Below, in pieces: positions 55,325 to 63,909 of a stretch of 64,000 bases of DNA. Location: the NCBI GenBank assembly GCA_031274925.1, contig JAISPL010000006.1, positions 124,001 through 188,000 of the forward strand, in the 5' to 3' direction. The translations under genes and the position numbers were made by a program. The stretch's first letter is position 1, and the number at the start of each line of letters is the position of its first letter. The notes under the pieces are model-generated. The model saw only the letters and a program-made list of their open reading frames with translations. It made no database searches and was not told the DNA's origin. The stretch comes from Syntrophobacterales bacterium (lineage in GTDB: Bacteria; Desulfobacterota; Syntrophorhabdia; Syntrophorhabdales; Syntrophorhabdaceae).

Positions 55325-56662
55325 TCAGGATTGCCTGTTCCTGTAGTCGTTGTACCCGAATCTCCTGACAGTCTCGATTTTACCCTCGTCCTGGATCACG
55401 GCGATATCGGGGAGATTGATGCCGTTGAAGGTTGTATTCTTCACTATACTGTAAAGCGCCATGTCGGTAAAGACAAGTTTATCTCCTCTTTTTAGAGGCT
55501 TGGAGAACGAATAATCGCCTATTATATCACCCGCCAGACAACTCGGGCCAGCGAGCCTGTAAGTCCATTTTTTCTCTTTATGGGAACCCGACCTCATTAT
55601 GTGCGGCCTATAAGGCATAAGGAGCGCGTCGGGTATATGTGTTTCCGCCGATACGTCCATTATGGCGATCTTCATCTCGTTTTCCACGATATCAAGTACG
55701 GAGGAGATTAGGACCCCCGCGTTGAGCACGCTCGCCTCACCGGGTTCAAGGTAGACCTGAACACCGTATTTTTCTTTGAAACCGTTTATAATCCTGATAA
55801 GACGCTCAATGTCGTAATCGTCCCGTGTGATGTGGTGTCCGCCTCCAAAATTGACCCATTTCAAACCTCTGAGATATTGACTGTAAAGTTTTTCGAAGGA
55901 TTTTAGAATTCTTTCCAGCACATCTGAATTTTGCTCACACATTGCATGGAAATGGAGCCCGTCCACAAGGTCCTTATACTTCGGGAATTCCACGCTGAAC
56001 AGGCTGTGAGTTATTCCAAATCTTGAACGGGGTGCGCATGGGTTGTACATTTCAGTGGTCACCTCAGAGTGTCCCGGATTTACTCTAAGCCCTATATCCA
56101 CACCGCTTTCTCTCGCTGCTTTTCCGTACTTTTGGAGCTGGTAGAGCGAGTTAAATATGATGGAGTCGGAATACCCCAGTATCCTCCCGATCTCGTCTTG
56201 CCTGTATGCAGCCCCGAAGGTGTGCACCTCTTTCCCGAATTCTTCACGGCCGAGCCGAGCCTCGTTGAGACCACTCGCCGAGGTACCGTCCACATATCGG
56301 GCCATCATTGGAAAAGTAGCAAATGAAGCGTAAGCTTTCAGCGCATGGAGTATTTTGCACCCCGTGCGGTCCTTTACATATCTCAGGATGCGCATGTTCT
56401 CTTCAATGAGAGTTTCATCCAAAAGATATACGGGGGTCGCTATAGGCCCGGCGGCAATCTTCAGGAACCTTCCGTTTGCCGCCCGGAAAGATTTTTTTCG
56501 CACGTTCTTGAATAAACGGGTGAGCGCTCTCAGGTCATTGCGCAGCGAATCAAGCACCCTCTCTCTCTCGTGGCCGGACAAAGAATGATACTTGTCCGGC
56601 GCGGAGGGATCTCTTGCTGAAATCGCCCGGATTGTCGCGTCAACCAGAGTGGCTTCGCTCAT
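55325..56662 (-). CDS. nspC: Carboxynorspermidine/carboxyspermidine decarboxylase
   Basis: Fold-III PLP decarboxylase that turns carboxyspermidine (or carboxynorspermidine) into spermidine. 445 residues with PLP lysine K109 in LHALKAYASF, the FGGGHHITRDDYD phosphate block, and a CEQNSDVLERILKSF segment. Residues 1-70 form a charged helical extension absent from the usual ~380-residue enzyme, which begins near TPVYLLDETLIEEN. The start 10 nt after the dehydrogenase stop has an AGGGTG site. Last gene of the operon. Confidence 0.92.
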   Translation of the reverse strand: MSEATLVDATIRAISARDPSAPDKYHSLSGHERERVLDSLRNDLRALTRLFKNVRKKSFRAANGRFLKIAAGPIATPVYLLDETLIEENMRILRYVKDRTGCKILHALKAYASFATFPMMARYVDGTSASGLNEARLGREEFGKEVHTFGAAYRQDEIGRILGYSDSIIFNSLYQLQKYGKAARESGVDIGLRVNPGHSEVTTEMYNPCAPRSRFGITHSLFSVEFPKYKDLVDGLHFHAMCEQNSDVLERILKSFEKLYSQYLRGLKWVNFGGGHHITRDDYDIERLIRIINGFKEKYGVQVYLEPGEASVLNAGVLISSVLDIVENEMKIAIMDVSAETHIPDALLMPYRPHIMRSGSHKEKKWTYRLAGPSCLAGDIIGDYSFSKPLKRGDKLVFTDMALYSIVKNTTFNGINLPDIAVIQDEGKIETVRRFGYNDYRNRQS

Positions 56663-56672
56663 AGCACCCTAT

Positions 56673-57911
56673 TCAGAACCTGCCGGAAAGCGCTTCGTGA
56701 TCTTCCACCTGCCAGGGGAGACCGTATTTGCTCAAAGCTTCCATGAACTTGTCAGGGTCCAGTTGTTCAACATTATAGACCCCCTCTCCACGCCAGGTCC
56801 CGGTAAGGAGCATCATGGCCCCGATCATGGCAGGTACGCCGGTGGTATATGCGATCGCCTGCGTCCCGGTCTCGTTGAACGCGTACTCGTGATCGCAGAC
56901 GTTATATATATACTTAGTAATAACCTTCCCATCCTTTTTCCCTGTCATGATGTTGCCGATGACCGTCTTTCCCGTATATTTCGTTCCGAGAGAAACTGGT
57001 TCGGGGAGGAGGGTCTTCAGAAATTTCACTGGAACGATCTTGTTTCCCTCGTAGTCGACCTCATCTATTCTCGTCATGCCCACATTCCTTAGCACTCTAA
57101 GGTGGGTAAGGTAATTGTCTGAAAAGGTCATCCAGAAGCGAGCCCGTTTCAGTCCCTTTATATTAAGGACAAGGGATTCGAGCTCTTCGTGATAAAGGAG
57201 GTAACTGTCTCTCGGTCCTGCCACAGGGTAATTGAAGGTAAAGTGGGTGCTACCTTCCTCAATTATAGCTGGCGTTTCGATCCACTTCCCGTTTTCCCAG
57301 TGCCTCGCAACCTGCGTCACTTCTCTAATATTGATCTCAGGATTGAAATTCGTAGCAAAGGGATGGCCGTGGGTTCCAGCATTACAGTCCATGATGTCCA
57401 GATAATTTATCTCGTCAAAGAGATGCTTCTGGGCATAAGCGGCATAGACATTGGTCACGCCTGGGTCAAACCCTGAACCTAGAAGGGCCATGAGTCCTTT
57501 CTTCCTAAATCTGTCCTGGTACTCCCATTGCCAGCGGTACTCGAAGTGAGCCTCGTCCAATGGTTCGTAATTGGCTGTGTCTATATAGTCGACCCCCGTC
57601 TCCAGGCAGGCGTCCATTATGTGAAGGTCCTGATAAGGAAGGGCCAGGTTAAGCGCCACATCGGGCCGGAATCTCCGGATCAAAGCGGAGAGTTCAGACA
57701 CGTTGTCGGCGTCCACCTGCGCGGTCTCAATCTGCATGCCGCATCTCTTCCTGATGTCTCCGGCTATTGCCTCGCATTTGGATAGCGTCCTGCTGGCCAC
57801 CATTATGTCTCTGAAGACTTCGGGAGCCTGTGCGCATTTGTGCGCAGCCACGGTCGCCACGCCTCCGGCCCCGATTATCATAATCCTTCCGGTCTTTTTT
57901 ATATTAGTCAT
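56673..57911 (-). CDS. Carboxynorspermidine/carboxyspermidine dehydrogenase (saccharopine dehydrogenase family)
   Basis: 412-residue NAD(P)H-dependent reductase joining putrescine (or diaminopropane) with aspartate semialdehyde. Rossmann motif GAGGVATVAAHK at the N-terminus and family blocks VALNLALPYQD, DTANYEP and GSGFDPGVTNVY. Adjacent to nspC, so the pair forms the carboxyspermidine route that avoids S-adenosylmethionine decarboxylase. Start at 57911 with AGGACGG upstream. Confidence 0.93.
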   Translation of the reverse strand: MTNIKKTGRIMIIGAGGVATVAAHKCAQAPEVFRDIMVASRTLSKCEAIAGDIRKRCGMQIETAQVDADNVSELSALIRRFRPDVALNLALPYQDLHIMDACLETGVDYIDTANYEPLDEAHFEYRWQWEYQDRFRKKGLMALLGSGFDPGVTNVYAAYAQKHLFDEINYLDIMDCNAGTHGHPFATNFNPEINIREVTQVARHWENGKWIETPAIIEEGSTHFTFNYPVAGPRDSYLLYHEELESLVLNIKGLKRARFWMTFSDNYLTHLRVLRNVGMTRIDEVDYEGNKIVPVKFLKTLLPEPVSLGTKYTGKTVIGNIMTGKKDGKVITKYIYNVCDHEYAFNETGTQAIAYTTGVPAMIGAMMLLTGTWRGEGVYNVEQLDPDKFMEALSKYGLPWQVEDHEALSGRF

Positions 57912-58028
57912 AACCGTCCTCCCGTAACTGAGATTATTTCGACATTACTGGCGCCGCGATCAACAAGGGGTCAAGAATACTCTCTCGCTGAAGATTTATC
58001 CACAGGCAGGAAGCGTCTATCGCGCCTC

Positions 58029-58856
58029 TTATGAATTGAGGAGCATGAGAAATTCTCTCGCCACCTTTGAAGCGCAAATTGAAGAGACAAAGGCCGCATC
58101 GTAGTCAGGCGCCAGTTCAACTATGTCCGCTCCTATAATGTTCGCGCCTCTTAAAACGGCAAAATACTCCATGACTTCTCTAAACGTGAGTCCACCGGGC
58201 TCAGGAGTCGTTACGCCGGAAGCCAGCGACGGATCAAAAACGTCGAGATCAAAGCTCACATATACGTGCGTATCTGGTTTCATGCGGCCCGCGAGCGACG
58301 CCGGCGAGTCGACAGGGACAAGTTCTTCAAATTCCTGCCTGGTTCCTGACCGTATTCCTACCTGCAAAATCCCAGTCCTGCCCAGTTCCTTCACCCGCTT
58401 CATGACCGTCGCATGAGAAAGCCTCTGTCCTTCATATTCGTCTCTGAGGTCGCAATGGGCATCGAAATGCACTATCTGTATGTCTCTGAAACGCTTTTTT
58501 ACGCCTTTCAAAACAGGGTATGTTACGAGATGTTCGCCGCCTAATACGAGAATTTTCTTGCCTTTCTCCATCAGCACAGTCACCGCATCTTCAATGAGCC
58601 CCAAGGAGTACTCAAGATCGCCTGGGCGGAGCTCAAGATTACCCGCATCGTAAAAGATTGTGTCCTCCAAGTCCTGCTTAAGATAGGGACTATACGTCTC
58701 AAGAGTCCACGATGCCCTCCTGATGCTGTCAGGGGCAAACTTTGTCCCACCTCGAAAAGAAGACGTAGCCTCCAGCGGGCATCCGACTATAATAATTCCA
58801 GCCGGTTTCTCGTCCCCGGCGGACCCCATGTATCTCTCATTGAAGACGCCTTTCAT
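58029..58856 (-). CDS. speB: Agmatinase
   Basis: Binuclear-manganese ureohydrolase that splits agmatine to putrescine and urea. 275 residues with metal motifs GGEHL, HFDAHCDLRDE and SFDLDVFDPS. The GGEH (not GGDH) first motif is common in agmatinase-type members. Lies between the arginine decarboxylase and the carboxyspermidine genes, matching pathway order. Confidence 0.93.
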   Translation of the reverse strand: MKGVFNERYMGSAGDEKPAGIIIVGCPLEATSSFRGGTKFAPDSIRRASWTLETYSPYLKQDLEDTIFYDAGNLELRPGDLEYSLGLIEDAVTVLMEKGKKILVLGGEHLVTYPVLKGVKKRFRDIQIVHFDAHCDLRDEYEGQRLSHATVMKRVKELGRTGILQVGIRSGTRQEFEELVPVDSPASLAGRMKPDTHVYVSFDLDVFDPSLASGVTTPEPGGLTFREVMEYFAVLRGANIIGADIVELAPDYDAAFVSSICASKVAREFLMLLNS

Positions 58857-58984
58857 GGGTGCTCATCCTTACGAAATGTGGGTGTTATGAAAAATACGGC
58901 GATATTCCCGCTATGACATTTTGACCGCAGCGCAACCTTGTGGGCGAAGGAGTGTCGGACCATTTTTCTGCAAACCAATCCGGG

Positions 58985-59458
58985 TCAATCCCACAAGACC
59001 ACGCCCGCGAAGACGGCACCGATGGCGATGACTTTGCAGGTAGCTGAAATAGACTTTATCTCTTTAATCTCCCGCTGTCTCAGCTCCATCCCTTTTTCCA
59101 CCATCTTTTTGACCTGCTCGACAACGACGCTCTCTTCGGCTCGCGCAGAATACTCCATGATAAGGCCGGCCCGATTCGAATCCGTGGGTATACCTATTGC
59201 CACAGCCGCAGATATTGTTTCTCCGGGAACATCGCTATAAAGAGATGCATAGGCTACCGGTACAAGTGCGCCTTGAGGCATTGGTACCGGGGCCGGTATC
59301 ATTTCCTCACAGCCCGGAGGTAGAATACTACTCATTTTTACAAGGTTGGTATCTCCGACGCCCGAAGCCAAAAGAGCGCCGTCAAAAGCATTCAGTAGTG
59401 AGAATCCTTCGGAGGAACCGCTCACAAGGAAAAACTTCGTGGGTGTTTTAATAATCAC
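58985..59458 (-). CDS. pdaD: Pyruvoyl-dependent arginine decarboxylase
   Basis: 157-residue proenzyme that cleaves itself between two serines to form the pyruvoyl group; decarboxylates arginine to agmatine. The self-cleavage motif KMSSILPPG and the block YASLYSDVPG.TISAAVAIG are diagnostic. The frame opens with a GTG at 59467 that abuts GAGAGG; the GTG at 59458 is 8 nt from that site and is my start. Downstream of the cupin regulator by ~100 bp, same strand. Confidence 0.92.
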   Translation of the reverse strand: MIIKTPTKFFLVSGSSEGFSLLNAFDGALLASGVGDTNLVKMSSILPPGCEEMIPAPVPMPQGALVPVAYASLYSDVPGETISAAVAIGIPTDSNRAGLIMEYSARAEESVVVEQVKKMVEKGMELRQREIKEIKSISATCKVIAIGAVFAGVVLWD

Positions 59459-59567
59459 TTTGACCACCTCTCAAACTCTTTAATACCCAACAGGTTTGTG
59501 GGTGATTTCTTTACCTAAGAAATCCAGATTACCCTTATTATTACCGATTCTTTTGCCGTCGAATGCG

Positions 59568-60119
59568 CTAAAAATTAGGGGGCGAAGAGACCCATAGGAC
59601 AAGCGCCTTATTCGTTCGCCTGTTCGCTATAAAATGCTTCCTTGTTGCCCTGAAATAAAAACATTCGCCCTTTTTGAGCTTGTACACCTTTCCTCCAAGT
59701 GAAAGCTCAATACTTCCGGACAAAACAAAACCAAACTCTTCTCCCTCATGAGGCTCTTCCTCGGGTGTCTTCTCTCCTGAGGCCATTTCCAGGAGCGCAG
59801 GGTCCATCATCCTGTTCTGGGCGGCAGGCACAAGTATCTGAAACAGCTTTACGTCGTCCATCTCAAGGTCGACTCTGTCTTTCAGCTTGAAAACTATCTT
59901 TTCGTCATAAGCACCATTAAAAAAACTGGACGGTTTTTCGTCCAAAGCATCAAGGATGCCAATGAGGCTCTCCACGGACAAAGAGGTCAGATTCCTCTCT
60001 ATTTGCGAGATAAAACCTTTTGTAAGGCTCGCCCTCGAGGCAAGCTCCTCCTGCGTAAGCGATTTCGCCTGTCTCAACATCTTTATTCTCTCGCCAATGC
60101 TTGATCCGCCAATATTCAT
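59568..60119 (-). CDS. XRE-cupin transcriptional regulator
   Basis: 183 residues: N-terminal helix-turn-helix (SIGERIKMLRQAKSLTQEEL...SQIERNLTSLS, residues 7-60) and a C-terminal cupin (EEEPHEGEEFGFVLSGSIEL, residues 118-180), the PuuR-type plan that senses small metabolites such as polyamines. First gene of the polyamine run, so it probably controls that operon. The ATG at 60119 has no ribosome site and lies 9 nt after a TATATT, suggesting a leaderless mRNA. Confidence 0.9.
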   Translation of the reverse strand: MNIGGSSIGERIKMLRQAKSLTQEELASRASLTKGFISQIERNLTSLSVESLIGILDALDEKPSSFFNGAYDEKIVFKLKDRVDLEMDDVKLFQILVPAAQNRMMDPALLEMASGEKTPEEEPHEGEEFGFVLSGSIELSLGGKVYKLKKGECFYFRATRKHFIANRRTNKALVLWVSSPPNF

Positions 60120-60128
60120 ATCACTAAC

Positions 60129-60162
60129 AATATAAGCTCACTGAAAGTTTACAGTATTAAAC
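60129..60162. promoter_or_regulatory. Cupin-regulator promoter with operator-like repeat
   Basis: On the minus strand TATATT (60134-60129) is a probable -10. The -35 region is occupied by an interrupted palindrome GTTTA-N6-TAAAC (60147-60162), placed where an autoregulator could bind. The same 96-bp gap must also hold the promoter of the divergent TPP enzyme. Confidence 0.4.
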
Positions 60163-60215
60163 AAAATAATCGGCTTTATTGTCAAGTAAAATTTTATTTA
60201 ACTTTTAGTACTACT

Positions 60216-61823
60216 ATGCTAAACTTAGATATTCAAACCGCAATGCTCGGCAAAGACGCGATTTTACATTTTTTTATAGCAAAAGGCATCCGCCATCTCT
60301 TCTATCTCCCTGGCATCCACAGCCTTCCCCTGAGCGAAAGTTTCAGAAGGCACAAAATCCAGGTTATCATGGGAAGACATGAGCTGGACCTTGCATATAT
60401 GACTATCGGATATGCCGAAGCTTCTGGTGGGCCAGGTGTGCTGATCGTCACTCCTGGCCCGGGTCTCGGTAATATTATCTCGGGCTGCATGGAGGCGCAC
60501 GCCGGCAATGTGCCGCTATTGATCCTGCACGTTGACACAGGAAGAGAGGAAATCGGCAAGGGCATACTTCATGAACTGGCAGCAGTGGAAGCGCTTTTCA
60601 GACCAATTACGAAGGCGGTCTTTGCCGCGTCCCGCAAAGAAGAGGTTGTTCCTGTGCTTAGAGAAGGTTTCCGGACGATGATCACAGGGCGCCGGGGGAC
60701 CGTACTCGTCTCCATCCCTTACAGATTCTTTGAAAAAGATATTTCTGCTGAAAACGAAGAACATGAAGAGCGGGAGGTTTCACCTGAGTTGGACGGGGCC
60801 ATGGAAGTGCTTGAAGGGTGCCATAAGCCCGTCATAATCGGAGGAAAATCCCTCATGAGAGAAGATCTGGGAATGGCCGTCAAAGCAATTTGCGAGGAGA
60901 AGGGGATACCTTTTCTTACGACTACTTCTGGTAAAGGCGCTATATCCGAGCTGAGTCGCTGTGCCTTCGGGAATGTGATGGCAAAGGGCCTTGCCAGAGA
61001 GATTGTGTCATCGGCGGACATGGTCATTGCCCTGGGCACGAGACTCCGCGACATGGATGTGAAAAGACGGGGTGTTAAGATACATAAGCTTGTCCATATA
61101 GACGTGGATGACGCTTGGATAGGCAGGAACCATGGGGCTCACCTCGGCGCCTCAGGAGACCTCGGGACTGCCCTCGGCGGAATTCGTAAGATCCTCAAGA
61201 ATTCGAGATTCGACTGGGATATGGACCTTCTGAAAGAAAAGGAACGCCGGGAGAGGGAGACCCTAAAAAAAGGTTCGACAGGATTCAGGGTCATGCAGAT
61301 CATAAGAGATGCCGTCCCGCCCGAGACGACAACCGTATGGGACTTAAGTCTCGTGGGATACTGGGCCGAATATTATTTTCCCGTTGTCCACCAGAGGACA
61401 TTCATCATGCCCACCGGCGTCGCCCCCACTTTTTTTAGTTTTCCCGCAGCTCTGGGCGCAAAGCTTAGCCGCACCGATCAGCCGGTTCTCTCGGTAACGG
61501 GAGACGGCAGCTTTCTTCCCTGCGCCAGTGACCTCGCCACAGCAAAACAGTACAACATCCCCGTGGTGATCCTCGTATACAACAGTGGCGGCTTCGGAAT
61601 CCTGGAGGAATATATGGATTCATCATACGGTATTCGTAGTTCCATGGCCCTGGCTAATCCCGACTTCACAAAACTTGCAAAGTCTTTTGGTATCAAGGCG
61701 AAAAAGGCCGGTACATTGGACCGCCTGAAGGGTTTGTTTCGAGATGATGTCACGTGGGATGAGCCATTCCTTATAGAGTTGGATTTACCGGCCTTTCCAC
61801 CACCGTGGAAATTTATCTTTTAA
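60216..61823 (+). CDS. Thiamine-pyrophosphate enzyme, acetolactate synthase/decarboxylase-like
   Basis: 535 residues with three TPP-enzyme domains: N-terminal with the cofactor Glu (E56 in MGRHELDLA), central, and C-terminal with GDGSF...YNS (last motif usually NN). Group members include acetolactate synthase, benzoylformate decarboxylase and sulfopyruvate decarboxylase; the FAD-site residues of ALS are not obvious, so a decarboxylase or lyase role is more likely. No ribosome site precedes the ATG, so it may be leaderless. Divergent from the polyamine regulator. Confidence 0.85.
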   Translation: MLNLDIQTAMLGKDAILHFFIAKGIRHLFYLPGIHSLPLSESFRRHKIQVIMGRHELDLAYMTIGYAEASGGPGVLIVTPGPGLGNIISGCMEAHAGNVPLLILHVDTGREEIGKGILHELAAVEALFRPITKAVFAASRKEEVVPVLREGFRTMITGRRGTVLVSIPYRFFEKDISAENEEHEEREVSPELDGAMEVLEGCHKPVIIGGKSLMREDLGMAVKAICEEKGIPFLTTTSGKGAISELSRCAFGNVMAKGLAREIVSSADMVIALGTRLRDMDVKRRGVKIHKLVHIDVDDAWIGRNHGAHLGASGDLGTALGGIRKILKNSRFDWDMDLLKEKERRERETLKKGSTGFRVMQIIRDAVPPETTTVWDLSLVGYWAEYYFPVVHQRTFIMPTGVAPTFFSFPAALGAKLSRTDQPVLSVTGDGSFLPCASDLATAKQYNIPVVILVYNSGGFGILEEYMDSSYGIRSSMALANPDFTKLAKSFGIKAKKAGTLDRLKGLFRDDVTWDEPFLIELDLPAFPPPWKFIF

Positions 61824-61835
61824 TCAGGGTCCGGC

Positions 61836-62036
61836 TTAAGCGCGAACGACACCTGAACATTGAACGGGCCTTGAGAAGTCTTCTTCCGGCAAGACGAGCT
61901 CCGGTCCGTGGGCACGGGCTTCCGAAAAAGAAAGGTCTGCATCGCGGACAGTCAGGTTTAAGCGCGGCATGCCGCTAAACGCCAGCGTGTTCCTGTATGC
62001 TTTCTCGTCGACAGCAAAAGCGGCTGAATCCAACAT
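61836..62036 (-). other. Short open frame, probably remnant
   Basis: 66-residue minus-strand frame, 55 nt downstream of tag, without a ribosome site. Not recognised; likely a decayed gene or chance. Confidence 0.2.
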
Positions 62037-62090
62037 GGGAGGGAGGGGGCAACGAGAGGCTTTCAGGCAGATTGGCTACTGGAAGGCATC

Positions 62091-62690
62091 TCACAGGTTT
62101 TCCCCGACTAATTTCGGACAGCCAAGTCTCTCATATCTGAAACAATCCATGACATGATCATTCACCATACCGACGGCCTGCATGAAGGCATAGCAGATCG
62201 TCGTACCCGTGAACTTGAACCCTCTTTGGACCATGTCTTTGCTCATAGCATCGGATTCTGGTGATCTGGAGGGAACCTCCGTCATTCTCTTCCACTCATT
62301 CTTAATTGTCTTTCCGCTGACAAATCTCCAAATATATGTATCGAAGCTTCCAAATTCCTTTTGTACCCGCAGGAACACTGCGGAGTTGGTGACGACCGCC
62401 TTAATCTTTAACCTGTTCCTCACGATATCGGGGTTAGCGCACAACGCTGAAATGTCGCTCTCCGAGTACATGGAGATCTTCCCTGCGTCGAAATTGTGAA
62501 ACGCCGTTCTGTAACCGTCCCGTTTTTTGAGAATGGTGGACCAGCTCAGTCCAGCTTGGGCCCCTTCAAGTATGAGAAACTCAAACAGTTTTGTGTCATC
62601 ATGGATTTCTACGCCCCACTCTTCATCATGGTACGCCCTGAGGAGGTCACTTCCTTCAGCCCATTCGCAACGCTTCACTTGTATGCCCAC
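62091..62690 (-). CDS. tag: DNA-3-methyladenine glycosylase I
   Basis: Removes 3-methyladenine from alkylated DNA. 199 residues with the HhH-GPD-related Tag fold: RCEWAEG and YHDEEWGV at the N-terminus, then EGAQAGLSW, and the C-terminal zinc ligand pair in NDHVMDCFRY. Zinc ligands (Cys near 8, His near 20, His and Cys in HVMDC) are all present. Length normal. Confidence 0.95.
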   Translation of the reverse strand: MGIQVKRCEWAEGSDLLRAYHDEEWGVEIHDDTKLFEFLILEGAQAGLSWSTILKKRDGYRTAFHNFDAGKISMYSESDISALCANPDIVRNRLKIKAVVTNSAVFLRVQKEFGSFDTYIWRFVSGKTIKNEWKRMTEVPSRSPESDAMSKDMVQRGFKFTGTTICYAFMQAVGMVNDHVMDCFRYERLGCPKLVGENL

Positions 62691-62700
62691 CTTGTCGTAG

Positions 62701-63196
62701 TCAGTCTATGGAAGGAATCCTTCCCTTACTCCAGGTCCCCTCCCCTCTTCCCTTATCTTGTCTTTTAATGCAGGTCATGTCAAGACGCTTTTCCAGGAAT
62801 TTGCACACAGGTACGTAGAGCCGATTTATACAGTCCCGAAGGACTGTGGCAACGAATTTTTTAGGAGAGGACAACCACTGAAGAATTGTCTTTCGAACAG
62901 CAGCTGTCCTGTTTAGGAAGCGATGGCCCCTCCTGATCCCCCCCTGAAGGGGCCATCGCCTAAGAGATATGCAAATGAGGAAAAGCATGTAGAATTTTTA
63001 TTCGGCATACTATATGTGTGGTAACCGGCGATAGTTATCCGGGACCCATGTCCGATGGGCCGATATCCATCTTTCATACTGCCACCCACCACAACCTTCT
63101 GTTCCATCATTACCCCTGAGACTGCTCCCTGGAACTGACTGGCACGGTCTTTGCCGAACTGATTTCCCTGTTTTCGATGCTCTTCAGCGCTTCATT
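62701..63196. other. ~500-bp gap, nothing recognised
   Basis: Open frames on both strands overlap but none has a start site or motif. A GGGGCCATCGC inverted repeat lies near 62921-62955. Confidence 0.3.
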
Positions 63197-63376
63197 CTAA
63201 TCTATTGCGTTCCCGGCTATAACACCGGCGAAGGCGCCTCCGGCGGTTCATATTGAAGTGCCTGTCATGTTTCCAAAATGATCTGGCCCGCAATAACGCC
63301 TACACTCTCGCCCAGATAGCGCCCTTTTTTAGGTGTTGTAACCTGGGGAGACGCACAAAAAAACAAGTAGTGCCAT
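63197..63376 (-). pseudogene. Glycine-zipper lipoprotein remnant
   Basis: Minus-strand pieces give MALLVFLCVSPG (signal-peptide-like start from ATG 63376) and, in other frames, KKGRYLGESVGVIAGQI and GGAFAGVIAGNAID, the Gly-zipper pattern of small outer-membrane lipoproteins. Stops and frame changes break it. Confidence 0.4.
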
Positions 63377-63909
63377 CACGAAAATAACTATGTATTATAT
63401 TAACAAGTTCTTTTTCGTCCTTAACCCGTCCACCTCCCGATTCATCATATGCACTGTTATTTTAAGATGCAATATTGATGCCGATAAGCGGGATTGACTT
63501 GTAACTTTTGAATAATACGGGTATTCTTCTGTCAATATTTCCACAACCGATCCCATATGATCGTCAAGGAATTGACAATTAGCAACAGCTCCTGTCATGA
63601 AACCCACATATGTAATATTAATCTTCACCGGGAAAAACAATTTGGTCCGGTTTTTTTACCGGTTTTCTTGGTGTGCAGCGATAAATGTCGGCGAGAAAAG
63701 ATTCTTTCGACATATTTGTCGGAAATATGTTCCCCCCCCCATTCCCATCGCGAGAAAGAGGGACATAAAAAAATAAAGTCGAATGCCTCGTCAGTTCCCT
63801 CTGAGGGCACACAAATTCGGAGTGCCTGCTTCCCAACGCCTGAAATATTGATTTTGCGACGCTTTATGAATCCGAGAACGCCTGGGTAGCGGCCAAGAGA
63901 CACTCTACA

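Noticed and set aside
5012-58020. Short look-alike GCAGGAAG(C/T)GTC strings near 5012, 38340 and 58002
   Set aside because: Only ~11 bases match and the flanks differ, so I do not call a repeat family.
63625-63903. 92-codon minus-strand frame near the window end
   Set aside because: No ribosome site, overlapping competing frames, no recognisable motif.
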